From: Pyropia yezoensis
Taxonomy: Eukaryota; Rhodophyta; Bangiophyceae; Bangiales; Bangiaceae
NCBI GenBank assembly: GCA_009829735.1
Contig: CM020620.1
Coordinates: 806,001 to 870,000, forward strand
DNA length: 64,000 nt
Reading direction: 5' to 3'
The position numbers and the translations under genes are program-made. Shown one piece after another: positions 18,943-31,313 of the stretch. Under the pieces are notes generated by a model, which was not told the DNA's origin, did not search any database, and saw only the letters and a program-made list of their open reading frames with translations. Within the stretch, counting starts at the first letter, position 1, and each line of letters begins with the position of its first letter.

Positions 18943-19393
18943 TTGCAGTTCTCCCATTTTTGTCCCATGTGGACAAGAGCAAGAGCAAACTGTGTTTGAC
19001 CAATGATATGACTCAGATGCTGCCTCTCTGGCCAATGACTGCTTTGCATGAGGGTCCGTTGTCGTACGAACAGTGTGATCGGGGATTCTCTCGGGATTTC
19101 TGACCACTTCGAGGGCAGAACAAGCACCGGCTGAGCGCTTCGCACTGTTCTTGACAGAGATGACCTGAGATAAAGGGCCAGCCGGCGAGATCCGATGAAA
19201 AAACAAGAGTGCTGCGACCAACCAACGTTCGTTGCGAGAGCAGTTGTGGCCATAGCCAATCATCAGCTTCTTCCGACAGACGTGTTGCAGCACGCCATTG
19301 GTAAGCCCTCTGCTGCCAGCATGCGATTGGCCCTTGCTCTTGTACACTTGCTCTTGCTCTTGTCCACATGAGACAAAATTCGGAAAACTGCAA
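18943..19393. mobile_element. MITE, Tc1/mariner-like, 451 bp, TA target duplication
   Basis: Inverted ends TTGCAGTTCTCCCATTTTTG and, in reverse complement, TTGCAGTTTTCCGAATTTTG continue over about 46 bp, including the identical core CATGTGGACAAGAGCAAGAG. Each end is flanked by TA (18941-18942 and 19394-19395). Weaker inverted similarity extends to about 85 bp per side. There is no transposase frame, so it is non-autonomous. Confidence 0.75.
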
Positions 19394-22300
19394 TACAGTG
19401 CCTCGGTTGACTAATCGAGAGAGGCTCGGACTGCGGTGTATCTCGATATCTAGCGAGTTCCCGCACGCGCCTTGATCCTCGCCAAGCGATTGCCCCAATT
19501 GATGGACACACGTCAATTCACGGTGGGTGGGCCGCCTACATAATATGTACATATTATGTACACATGGATTGGCATCCGCTACGTATTAGAAAAGCCAATC
19601 TTCAGTTTTAATCATGATTCCCAGAGACCGTCAACATGCATCAGAACAGCTCGGCGGGGCGTCCCATGTGAGAGAAGACTTGCCTTCTTGTTGGTCTAGT
19701 ACCCTATCTTCACATTGTATCTCCTCCACTACCTCTGTAGTGGGGTCCTCGCCCCACCAGGCAGTCCTCTCCTCTCCCCATGCAGAGTCTCGCTCGTCGT
19801 GCCCCCCTTCCTTAGGGCGCCCTTTCCCAGCAGCGACCATCCAGCGATAGCCCGGCCCGTCCCATGCTTGCACTCCTGGCTGTCGGTGGACGCGCCGTCC
19901 CGGCTGGATGGTCGCGATCACGTGGCAGTCTGCTTGCGCATGCTTGCTCGGGAACGGGCGCAGGCCCACGTGGCCCGCGCTGTCAGTCTCGCTGCTCATT
20001 CACACCCCAGCCCTCTTGTTCGCCCGGTCGCCCCTCCCTCTCGCTCTCGCTGTGGACATCTTTGCCGCACCACGCACTGCTCGTACGCACGCCGAGCGGC
20101 AGCAGTTGAGGCCAGCGGCCTCGCTGAGGCCGCCGGCTTCAATGAAGCCGGCTTCGTTAATCCGGCTGCATTGAAGCCAGCTTCATTGAAGCCGGCTCCC
20201 ATCCCCCTAGAAGGGAGCCAGGCGTGCCGTCACCGGTACCGTCACGGTCACTGGAGCTCGTGACTAAAGTCGATTCCACATAGCTAGACTGATTGGCACC
20301 CCCCAACTTTGTCCCCTCCTATCTTCCTTCTCGCTCAAACCCAGACGACGTACTCGGCTCATTATGTGGCTCATGTCATGGGCATTCGACTGCGCCTTCG
20401 CACGAGCTCCCTGTACGAACGTATCAGACAAAAATGCTCCACGCCGTGAATGTAGCTGTGGTTTTTCCGTCACTCTTTCGTCGTGTTTTCTCTGCAGCAA
20501 CCAGGTACCGCTTTCTGGCGAAGTGGCGTGGACTCCGATTGTGTCTTCACATGCATGCGATACCATCCTCCGTTTTTGTAGCGTTCGTCAGGAGTGTGGT
20601 AGCATATACAGGGCGGTACGACGTCGGGCATGTTGCGCTTCTCCGCATAGATTGCATCCAGTGTCGATAGCTGGAAAGCAAAGTAGACCCCCGTTCTTGC
20701 GCCAGATGCTCCCTCTGATATGGGGCTCCGCTGGAAGAGGTAGCAGAGGAGGCCAGATCGAGAGTCTCCCCGGAAAAATATGGACGTACGAGACGCCAGC
20801 ACTACACCTCCGGGCCCACATGACAAGCTGTGTCGGAGAGGTCTACCGCAGGGCACTCTTGCGTCTGCCTGCGAAGTTTGGAGCGGTGAGCTGCAGTCTG
20901 CTTTCTGCACGGGGCTTTTTCTCAGGCTTCTAGCTAAATGGAATCGACTTTAATTCCTCGAAGCAAAAGATGACGAGACTCGGGGGGGCGACGGCGGTGG
21001 TTGGGCGTCGGGACCTGGAGGGGTGGTGCTGTGTCGCCTGCGTTGATTGCGTTGATAGCCGTGATGATTGAGTGTGGGTTGGCGGCGGAGGTGAGGGCGG
21101 CGGGGTCGACGGTGGTGCACACTTTGGTGGCGGGCGAAGTGTCCAGGCTGGTTGTTCAGCAAGTCGCTTATAGTGGTGGTGGGGAAGAGGGGTATGGGCG
21201 AAACGCCATCCCTGTCTTTGATCTTCAGGGCTGTCAGATGCTATGTTCTTCGGTGCTCTCTTCTGGATGAGTTGGCGTCTGTGGTGGCTTAAGGGGAGTA
21301 GCTCGGGCGTGGTCAGAAGAGAAAGAATGGCTGCTTTCTGCTGTAGCGCGTAGTCATCGAGGGCGCAGGTGATGATGATGAGTCTCGGACTTGATACAAA
21401 ACAACACACACCAGGAATGCGAAACCGGCCTTCCCTCTTGCACATGTCCCGACTGAACGAACAGGCAAGAGCGCACTATACGAACAGTCATTATCATGGA
21501 TGAATCGAAAACACCCATGTGACTGTTGGCGGCCCCAGTTCTTCATCACTCAGGCCATTGGTAAAGGTATATTTATCTTTGAAGACCATGCCAGTGCAGA
21601 CAAGGTCGCGCACGCTCTTGTACAGTACATACATAGAATGATACTGCGTATTTACGTACATACATACATAAGCCAGATTGCTGGCTGATCGTCGCAGTCG
21701 CTCAGACGAATGCCGTTGGCATCTCGTGTGGCGTATCTCATTGGGCAACGTGTCAGGCACCTTGCGCGGATCGCCTTCAGCAGAACAAAAGGCGGTCCTC
21801 CGTTGGCGACAACGGTCTTTCCCTGGTCTGTTGAGAGCGACGACTTATCAAATAGGCAGAAGGAGCACTCCGCATGAAGCCCCCCCCGGCGCCAGCAGCT
21901 ACCACGCGCGCTCTCCTAGATCCAAATGGGAAAGGTCTGGGTGTCCGCCGATCCACCCAAGTGCGTGGGGCTTCGGAAAGCTTCCGCCCCGCATTGGGTG
22001 GCTGTAGATACATTGTGCGCCGTTGCAGCCGATTCTCCCGCTGGATCCACAGGTGAGGCGGAACAAGGGGCCGCAGGGTCCCAAAACGGGGCGCCCTCTC
22101 CCCTGTCTGCGCCCCTATCCAGCTCGCTATGCCATCACTTCAATATTAGGTTTGTGCGTGAGCCCCCGTTCCGCAGCGCAGCGGGTCTGCAGCTCTTTTT
22201 TATTCCCTAGTTTACATCGCAGCACTGCAAGGCCGTGCAGGTAATCGTGAAAACGCGCAACCCGAACCACATCGTGGCATCACTTCTCATGCCCAGAATG

Positions 22301-25300
22301 ATATGTCATGCAGATATGCATTCAGGGAGTCAGGCCGAGGACTATCTCCCGGCATGAAGTTGGATCTGGTTTGATTGTGGTTCGAAAAGAGAGCCTATTA
22401 GGGAAGGGCTCTCGGTCAGAGACTGTTGTACGGTCAATGCCATAGCCCCAATCCGGCCGTGCGACTGTAGTCGCCCATGGGCAAGCGTGGGGCCGCTTTC
22501 AAAGAGTGTTTTAGGTTGATCCAAGATCCCGATGGCAATCGGGCGTTGGAACTCAGCACGCCTCCAGCAGTCGGCGGCACCCACGGCACCTCCCCAAGAA
22601 CGCGACTACCCCGCTGGGCTGACAACACAGTGAGTTGGCAAGCACCTCCTCGCCGTTGCGGAGGACGCCCGCCGCAACGGCACCAGCGCCGCTCCGTTGT
22701 CCCCACCACCCTCTCTTCACCCCCCCCCTCACCCCCACTCCCCCTTCACCTCCACCCCCCCCTCGCGCACACCCCCCCTCGTCTCCATCACTTCCCTTGC
22801 TCCTGAAGTCTCACCTCGCCGGCTGCTGCCCGAGGTGGGGAACTATGATGGGGCGATGAGCGGGTCGGCTTGGGCGGTCCCTACTCGTCGAACGAGTAGG
22901 CTGGCTGGCGTGGGCGGGCGACTTCCCAGTGGCCGGCGTCATGACGGGTCGTTCGGTGCCGGCGGGCGTGGCGCGGTGGCGTCGACGGGTGGCTCGTTCT
23001 CTGCAGGTGTCGCTGCCGGGGGGTGAGCTGCTGGTGAGTGGGTTGCCGGCGGCCGGTGCTTTGACGTTGACAAGTAGGTGACCGCCTGTGGGTGTGCTGC
23101 CCGTAGGTGGAATGTATTGGTTTTGACGGGTGGGCTGCCGGTGGCGGAGGAGTGGACCGGGCGGCGATGGGGATGACGGTACGGGCAGTGGCTGTGTTGT
23201 GTATGTTCGACAGGCGGGACTCCGGGCTTTGAGACGGCATGGTGGGGAGTGACAGTGGGGGAAGGGGGGGTGCCGGGCGGCTGCCCGATGTGGTGGTGGC
23301 GAAGTGCCGCGTTTCGGCCGGGTGCTGGGAGCCACCGGTGTCCTGGCGCAGGGTGCGCTTCTTGCCGGATGACCTGTAGAAGTTGACGTATACGAGTATT
23401 CATAACAAGCCCCATGTATGTTTATTGATGATTGTTAAATGTTGTCTCATAATTCAGCAATCAGCCAAAATATCATCATGAAAGGTACGTTCCCATTGAA
23501 CAGGAAGTGGGCAGGTGAGAGTCCCGTATGTGGGCCATTCTCATGCTTGGACCAGCTGGGAATGACACCGTGGTCTTGCCGGGCATGACCCTGAAACGCA
23601 AATCGGCATGAAGTTGGGTGTCATTCGGTCTCCGCCCTTTCCCGTCCCGTCCCCCCCCTCCCCCCCCACCCCTTCTATGAGTCACACATACGGATGGGGG
23701 GGGGGGTGGGTGGGGGGGCGGCGGGAGCAGGCAGCCGACGAAGTCTCACGCAACGGTTGAAGACGCGGTCACCAATCCCGGCTGCCCACGAGACCGCGAA
23801 TGCCCGCCAGCCCTTATGCCATTTGCAGTTCGAGGCTTGTGGCGAAGTGTGCTACATCGTGGCGACGCAGTGGGAGGAGGCGGGGTCTGGCGGGTGTGTG
23901 CGCTCAGGTCACCTCACGTGCGTCACCAACTTGTGCACCCTCAATAAACCGGAACCTCATCCGGCATGTGGTCCAGGTGTTATCCTTGGATAACCGCGAT
24001 GTTATTGCATTGGTCTTCAAAGGAGCATTCAGGTGCAAGGATAACATTAGGTTGGCTCGTGACCAGCCGCAATCGAGTCCCAGTGGATAGTTACGATTTT
24101 GCTGTAATTGCGGGGGCGAGGGGGGGAGGGGGCACAGCGTCGGAGCAGAAGTGTAGTGCCGGACACCCCGTCCGCACGCTACCAGATCACGGGTAGAGCT
24201 GGAGGGTGTACCGGAGGAAGGGAGGGGGCGCGGGGCACGCGTAATACCTGCCTGCCTCTCCTGGATTTTCAAACGCGGCCTCGGTGGCCGCCGAGGACAG
24301 CGGCGGCGGGCGCTGCTGCGGCAGCCTCCCTACAATGGGATGGGTAACTATGAATGTATAGGACGTACATACCTACATCAATATGTGTGGAACATGCCTC
24401 CCCCCCCCCGGCCCCTCCACGCCCATGGATGGCATCGCGGGAAGAGTACTTAAAGAACGAAAAAAAAACAAAACTGGACTGCATGCTGATCCAGACAGCT
24501 AAACAGGCGCGAAGAAGGGCTGCCAGAGCAGCAAGAGGTCCAAGCGCAAGAACAGATCAAACGCCGACAACCTGTTCTGTCACGGAATACGAGCAGCACG
24601 GGATCAAAAAGGGTCTCGGTTGAGGACACGTCCCACCCACCCCCCCCCCCCCCCCCCCCCACCCCCCCGGCCGCCCACTCACGCATGGTGAGGCCACAGC
24701 AAAAGGCTGCGGGCCCACCGCCCGCCACTCCCCCCCCCCCACCCCCGTTGAGGGCACGTGGAGCAGACACGAAGAAAGAAAAAAGAAATCGGATTAATGC
24801 ATATTCCTTTTTCATGAACACGAGTGTGACAATAGACAGGACGAGCACAGAACCAGAATCGCAAAAGAAACGTCCGAACAGGACCCGGAGGACTGCAAAA
24901 AAGATCCCAAAGGAACCAAGAAAGCGAAGCTTGGCCGGCCTTTGCCCAAACTGCTGCCCCCCCTACTCCATTCCCGCCCCCCTCCCCGCCTCCTCGCCGG
25001 GGTCGCCGCGTGACGTTGAGCTCTGCTGGGGGCCCACCCCTCTGACGAGCGGCGGCGGCCTTGCTTTCTCCGCCTGGTATGGATACCACCTCGGGAGGGA
25101 AGCGCGGCCGCACCGCTGGACGCAGCCGTAGCAGGGAAATGTCTGGTGGGAAAGGGGGCCCCCCCCACCCTTCGAGGAGCACTGCGCGGTAGATGGGCAG
25201 GTGGATGACGACGGCACCCGTGCCCCCGCCACCCTTCCCCCCACCCACCCCCCGCCGTCAGCCCCTCCCCCCGTTGCATTCCTCCCACCCACCCTCCTCC

Positions 25301-25503
25301 CTTCCGCGCCAGACGCGGCGGGGAGCACCATAGATTCGCCGGCTGGGAGGTTTCATACGATGTCATTTATTGCGGGGGTGCGGGTGTCGCTCCCCGACAC
25401 GTTGCATCCCGCCCATCCGCGTAGCGTTTGCGTGTGCGTCTGCGCGGGCGCGTGCGCGTCAACGACCAGCAACGGCGGCGGTGGCGGTGGAAGGGGATGT
25501 ATG
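19394..25503. other. 6 kb without a recognisable gene
   Basis: Mixed composition. Items seen: a perfect 20-bp palindrome at 19540-19560; repeated AATGAAGCCGGCTTCATT-type palindromes at 20130-20205; a 10-bp-arm hairpin GCCGTTGCGG / CCGCAACGGC at 22652-22681; CT-rich and poly-C tracts around 22700-22800, 23650-23720 and 24640-24660 (21 C); TACATACATA runs near 21655. No open frame shows a domain I can name. Confidence 0.35.
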
Positions 25504-25618
25504 GTGCGTCCCGTAAAAAGTGGACGTGCTCGTGTCGTGATCATGTCAAATATCGGCCACTGGACCAATCAAACCCACACTGCACGACCCGTGCACGTCC
25601 ACTTTTTACGGGACGCAC
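25504..25618. mobile_element. 115-bp MITE, copy 1
   Basis: Perfect 26-bp terminal inverted repeats starting GTGCGTCCCGTAAAAAGTGG. It has no coding capacity. Flanking target duplication is not obvious. Confidence 0.75.
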
Positions 25619-25645
25619 AATAGCTAAGCTACGTTGGTGGGTACT

Positions 25646-25760
25646 GTGCTTCCCGCAAAGAGTGGACGTGCACGGGTCGTGCAGTGTGGGTTTGATTGGT
25701 CCAGTGGTCGATATTTGACATGATCACGACACGAGCACGTCCACTTTTCACGGGACGAAC
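25646..25760. mobile_element. 115-bp MITE, copy 2, inverted relative to copy 1
   Basis: Same length as copy 1, and its interior is the reverse complement of copy 1 with few changes. Terminal repeats start GTGCTTCCCGCAAAGAGTGG. A 27-bp spacer separates the copies, so the pair can fold into one long hairpin. Confidence 0.75.
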
Positions 25761-26289
25761 TATAGGTACCCGCGCAGTGAGCACTTGTCAAGCATCGTTC
25801 AAGCACTCGGGCGTGGCAGCATGTCGGTCGCAGGCCGCGTTTAGGCCTGTTCGGCCCGATCTAAGAGGAAGTACCGCTGGAAAAGGAGGCCCGACCGGCA
25901 TCTGAGCTGGTATTGTTGGGACTGAAGAGCACACTTTGTAGTCTGATGAGATTTGCGAAGCCCCTCGTAGGCCGACCCACACCCTCCGACAAGGCGTCGG
26001 GATGGATTGACAGAGGCAACTTACCAATACATTACAAAGAAATAAACAGACACTCCACGGGTGAGTGTTCAGCTTCGTGCTCCCTTCACTGCAATCGTCA
26101 CATCGCTACGAAGTGCTGGGCTCAAGTGCTGGGTTCATGGGCACCACGCTCGTCATGCGTTAGCGTCCCCCCGCGACAAACAGTTCGTACTACCTGTGCC
26201 TCCGCCCTGATGACGCATTGTCCCCCCGCCATGGTTCACCTCCCCCCCCCCCCCCCCCCCCCCCGTTTGCTCCCCCCCGCCTCTGCGAC

Positions 26290-28150
26290 CGACGATGTGG
26301 CGGGGTGCCCAGCGGGGTTGGCTGGCGACGGTGGCCGGCGACGGTGACTTGCGGGGGGAGCTGACGGGGTTGGCCTGCGGCGGTGGCCTGCGGAGTTTGC
26401 CGGCGGCCGTAGCGTTCGTTAGAGGGCTTGGCCTGCGGGGTCGGGTGGCCGGCCGGGGTGGCCGGCGGGGGTGGTCGGCGGGGGTGGCCGGCGGGGGTGG
26501 CCGGCGGGGGTGGCCGGCGGGGGTGGCCGGCGGGGGCGCACCGGTGGGGGTGGCCGGCGGCGTGGCTGGCTGGCGTTGCCTGCGGCGGTGGCCTGTCGCC
26601 GTGGTCGGCCGCGGTGCACCGGTGGGGGTGGCCGGCGGGGGTGGCTGGCTGGCGTTGCCAGCTGCACGCCTGCCGCTGTGGCCTGCGGCAGTGGCCTGCC
26701 GCGATGGCCTGCCGCTGTGGCGGTGGCCTGCCGCTGGGTCATGCGGGGGTTGCCAGCGGCGTTCGCCGGCGGGGGTTGCCCGGCCGTAGTGGCCGGCGAC
26801 AGCGGCCTGCGGCTTGTGGCCGGCTGCGCCGTTTATTTGCGGGGTTGACCGACAGGGTCGGGTTGCCGGCGCGGTTGGCCGGCGGCGGTGCACCGGTGGG
26901 GGTGGCCGGCGGGGGTGGCTGGCTGGCGTTGCCACCGGTGCACCGCCGCTGGCCAACCGCGCCGGCAACCCGACCCTGTCGGTCAACCCCGCAAACAAAC
27001 GGCGCAGCTGGCCAAAGCCGCAGGCCGCTGTCGCCGGCCACCACGGCCGGGCAACCCCCGCCGGCGAACGCCGCCGGCAACCCCCGCCGGCCGCCGCGGC
27101 AGGCTAACCCCGCGGACGACAGCCGCAGGCTACCCCCGGCCGCCGCCGTCGCAGGCCACCGCCGCAGGCCAATCGCGCGGACCCCAGCCGCAAGCGACAA
27201 CAACCGGCCAAAGCCACATGCCTCTGTCGCCGGCCACCACCGCCGGGCAACCCCACCAGCTACAGCCACTGACAACCCCCGCCGGCCAACCCCGCCGGCC
27301 ACCCCCGCAGGCCAAGTCTGCCGGTCACCCTCACCCGCCACCCCCGCCGGCTAACCCCGCGGACCACGGCCGCAAGCCACTGCGGCCAGACACTCCCTCC
27401 AACCAGAGCCGCAGGCGACCGTCGCCGGCCGTCGCCGGCCACCGCCTCCAGCCAGTCCCCCTGACTACCCCCACAGGGCACGACCGACGGCTACCGCCGC
27501 AGACAACTGCTGGTGTCGACCGCCGCAGACAACTGCTGGTGTTCAACGCCGCAGACCATCCCAGCCGGCCTGCGCTGCCGGCCACCCCCGCCGGCGACAG
27601 CTGCCGGCCACCCCCGCAGGCCACAGCTGCTGGACACTGCTGCCGGCCACAGCTGCCGGCCACTGCTGCTAGACGCCCCCGCCGGTCAACCCCGCGGACC
27701 ACAGCCGCAAGCCACTGCTGCCGGCCACTGCTGCCGACCACCGCCGCTGGCCAATGATGCCGGCCACCCCCGCCGGCCACCCCCGCGGACCACAGCCGCA
27801 AGCCACTGCTGCCGGCCACCACCGCTGGCCAATGAAGCCCGCCACCCCCGCCGGCCATCGTCGCTGGCCACCGTCGTCGGCCAACTCCGCCAGCGATCAC
27901 CCCCGGTAGCACCCGCCGGCCACCGCCGCAGACGACAGCTGACGGCAGCCTCAGGCCGCCGTCGCGGGCAAACACCGTCGGCAACCCTCACAGGCCACCG
28001 CCGCCGGTCACAGCTGCAAGCCACTGCTTCCGGCCACGGCTGCCGGCCACGCCCGCCAGCCATCGCCGCTGGCGACCGCCGCCGGCAACACCTACCCGCG
28101 ACAGCCGCAGGCCATCGTCGTCCGTCTGGCAGCTCCGCAAGGCCGTGGTC
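26290..28150. repeat. degenerate GC-rich minisatellite field with strand-skew switch
   Basis: Left of about 26930 the plus strand is built from G-rich units like GGTGGCCGGCGGG. Right of it the units are the C-rich complement (CCACCCCCGCCGGCC). GCACCGGTGGGGGTGGCCGGCGG recurs near 26539, 26609 and 26888, and units of about 90 bp recur at 27690-27850. Long open frames on both strands are a consequence of the repeat composition and are not called as genes. Confidence 0.7.
26742..27088. repeat. large near-perfect inverted repeat, about 155-bp arms, 36-bp loop
   Basis: 26742-26896 and 26933-27088 are reverse complements with few mismatches (shared core includes GGGGTTGACCGACAGGGTCG on the left arm). 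The strand-skew switch of the minisatellite field lies at the loop. Confidence 0.8.
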
Positions 28151-29022
28151 GACACCACCACCTTCGCGGCCCTCAAACACGGAGTGGTCCCGCGGCCCCT
28201 AAGGCAAGTCGCCCGGCGCCGCTGCGGCTGATGAAGGGCGAGCCAGCTTGCTACCCACCACCCCAATCCATCACACGAGGCCTACAACACGGTCACGACT
28301 CGCTGCTTCCGTCGTTCGAACGCACCGGCCAGTCGCTGCTGCCAATGGTGCTGGGCGCGCCGGAGTGCCTGGCGGCAGGGCGACGCTGAACCAGGTGCCG
28401 CCGGGGGGTGCGCGCCGCGCGGGTTGTCAGCGGCTGCATGAGGCCCATTCCATCGAGAGGAACGCCTTCCTGTTTCGTCTGTGGGCAGTGCACTCTCCTT
28501 GGAGACGGGTATTTCTTGTGTGATTTCCAGGAACTTAATAGGTACTGCTTCTCCATTATTAGCGATGCGTTAGCTTAACACGACGCACTTTGTCGCACTT
28601 ACACCTGCTTTAAGTCGGCTTCGCAACCAAGATTCGAGGTCGTTTCACCCGTCGTTTCAGCCGGCAGGCCTGCTTGACAAGCCCCGTACAAGGCGTTTGG
28701 CCACTGCGCCGGGTGTGACAAGGATGGGGGGGGGGGAGAGCGGCCCGGGGGGCCGGGGGGGGGCAGGGGGGGGGGCGGGGGGAGGAGGGGGAGGGAGAGG
28801 CGGACGTGTGATCACGTAGGGTATCCAGAGCCTCTGAGAAACGATTCCTCTCTGCCGCTGGCCCGCCGCGCCGCGCCGCGCCCCCCCCCCGCTGGCCACC
28901 GCGACCAGTCGCACACGCGAGGGGGTGGCGCGCGCGCGCCCGCGGCGTGCGCTGACGGTCGCGTGTGTGGGGGCGGGGGGGGTGGGCAGGGGGAGGGAGA
29001 AGAACGCGCCCCGCCCGCCCGA

Positions 29023-29057
<35 letters not shown>

Positions 29058-29305
29058 CACGCCCGCCTGGTTGTGGCCGCCCCCCGGCCGACCGACCGAC
29101 GGCGCCGTGGGCCCACGTCGAGGATAGTACGATACCCCCCGTGAGGATGACGAGTGCCCGCCGGGCCCCCTCCCCAAGCACGCCGGCCCCGCCCCGCCCG
29201 TCTGCCCCCTCCCTCAGTCTCCCTTGCCATTGTCCCCCCCACCGCCGTTGCCACTGCCGTGCCGCCACCGTTGCTGCCGCCTGCCGCTGCCACCGCCGCC
29301 GCTGT

Positions 29306-29361
<56 letters not shown>

Positions 29362-29507
29362 GGTCGTTTGCAGTGGCGCCAAAGGGGGGAGGGGCCGCCA
29401 CCGGACTATGTGGTGGCTGGGGGGGGTGGGGGGGGGAGGAGGCCGAGGGGGGGACCCACCCACGCACCCACCCGGTCTGTGGTGCGGGGGGGGGTGGGGG
29501 TGGGGGG

Positions 29508-29545
<38 letters not shown>

Positions 29546-31031
29546 AGAGGGTGTTGGCTGGAAACCGCTGGCCGCTGGTGCCGCACGTGTGTGTGCGTCT
29601 GCGGGGGCGGGTGGGCGTGGGGGGGCGTGGTACTGGGCGCCCCTTCGCGTTGCGCGGGGGTGGAGGGGGGCCCTGCTGGCGGCCGGGCGGGCGGTCGCCC
29701 CGCCCTCTGTCCTCCTCCCTCTGCCCCCCCCTCGCCCCCACTCCCTCCCCTCCCCTCCCCTCCCCTCCCCCCGCCGCGTGAGCGGCCGTCCTCCCCTCTC
29801 CCATCCGACACGGATGGGGGTGGGACAAAGCCAGAGGTAGATACCCGCCCGCCGCCCCGCCCTGCCCTCCCCTCCCCCCCGCCGCCGCCCGCCACCCCCT
29901 CCTCCTCCGCCCCCTCCTCTTCCGCCAGCCGCCGCCGCTGCCGCTGCCGCCGCCGCTGCCGCCGCCGCTGCCGCCACCCCCGCCGTGGCCAGTGGCGCCC
30001 GCCGCTGCCGCCACCAGCCGCCGCCCCCCGCCCCGACAAGCGCGGCGGCAGCGAGCAGGGCTACGCGGCACACCCACGCCCAGCCTCCCGCCTACCCCGC
30101 CCCCGCCGCATCCCTTCCTCCTCCCCCCCTCCCTCCCCAGCCAACCCGCCTTCCCTCCCTCCCTCCCTCCCTCCCTCCCCCTCCCCACCACCCCCTCCAC
30201 CGCTGCTGCCCCTTTCCCCACCCTCTCTCCCCCTCCCCTCTCTCTCTCTCTCTGTCTCTGGCGCTCCCTCCCCCCCTTTGTCCCCCGCCCCCCCTCGCAC
30301 GTTGCACGCCAACCCGCCCAGTCCCCCTCCCCCCCCCCCCCCCCCCGCCCCACACGCAAACGCGGTACCCCACTCCGCCCCACTCCTCCCTGGCGGGTGG
30401 GTGGGCGGGGGGGGGGGGGAAGGGGCGGGCGCGGTGTCCTCCTCGACAGCCCCGCCGCCGCTGCCGTCGCCACCGTGGCTGCGAGCCGTGCTGTCCGCGT
30501 TCCCCGCTCCCTCCCCCCCCCCCCCCGCCCCCACCCCCCCCTCCGCCTCCCCCTCCCCCTCCCCCCGCGCGTCTGGCCTGTCCCCTGCTCTCCCGCCTGC
30601 CGCCGCGTGCGGCGCCCTCCTCTCTGCCGCCGCCGCCGCCGCCACTGCAGGTCGCCGCCGCCGCCGCCACTGCCGCCGCCACCGCGGCAACCACGGCTGC
30701 TGCTGCGGCGGCTACTCTGCGGAGGGGGCTGTGTCCCAACCGCCACCTGCCTCCCTCTCCCCCTTCCCATACCCCCCCCCCCCCCCCCCCCTCACCCCCC
30801 ATCCGCTCCACGCCCCCCCACTCATTGGGTGGGTGGTCGGCACCCTCTCCGCCCCTCCCCTCTCCGCCCCTCCCCTCTCCGTGCATGGGACGTCCCCCAC
30901 TTGGCTCTACTGCCCCCCTCCCCCCAACCCCGCCCCCTGCCACCAACTCCCCCCCCCCCTTCCTTCCCCCCCAGCCCACGTCCCCCGCCCACGCCCCCGC
31001 CCACCCCCTCCAACTCCCCCCGCTCACGCCT
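28151..31031. other. homopolymer- and microsatellite-rich stretch upstream of the Myb-like gene
   Basis: Contains (CTGC)n at about 29028-29056, (CCG)n at 29300-29360, a run of 37 G at 29507-29543, and many C8-C18 tracts. The long open frames on both strands here are low-complexity Pro/Gly/Arg and are not supported as genes. The promoter and 5' UTR of the Myb-like gene should lie near its right end. Confidence 0.5.
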
Positions 31032-31279
31032 ATGAACCCACCGCTCCGCGGCGGCCGCCGCACCTTGCCAGCCCTCAACGCCGGCGGCGGTGCAGGTCGC
31101 GGCGGCGGCGGCGGCGGCGGCGGTGACGGCCTTGGCCGTACCGGCGGCACTGGCGACCTTGGCAGTACGGGCGGTGCTGGCAGCGGCGGCGGCGGCGGCG
31201 GCGACGGCACTGGCAGCGGCAGCGTCGGTGGCGGCGGCAGCGGCGGCGTCGTCGGTGGCGGCGCCGTCGGCAGTGACGC

Positions 31280-31313
<34 letters not shown>

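Noticed and set aside
20934-21445. Minus-strand frame with HSIITAINAINAGDTAPPL
   Set aside because: Looks more protein-like than its surroundings, but it is short, matches nothing I know and has no convincing exon boundaries.
26428-28202. Frames of 200-308 codons in the minisatellite field
   Set aside because: Repetitive Pro/Ala/Gly/Arg translations in several frames at once, as expected from tandem GCCGGC units.
28620-28725. tRNA or SINE on the minus strand
   Set aside because: Only a weak A-box-like GCAGTGGCCAAACGCC and a poor B box (CTCGAATC); no stems.
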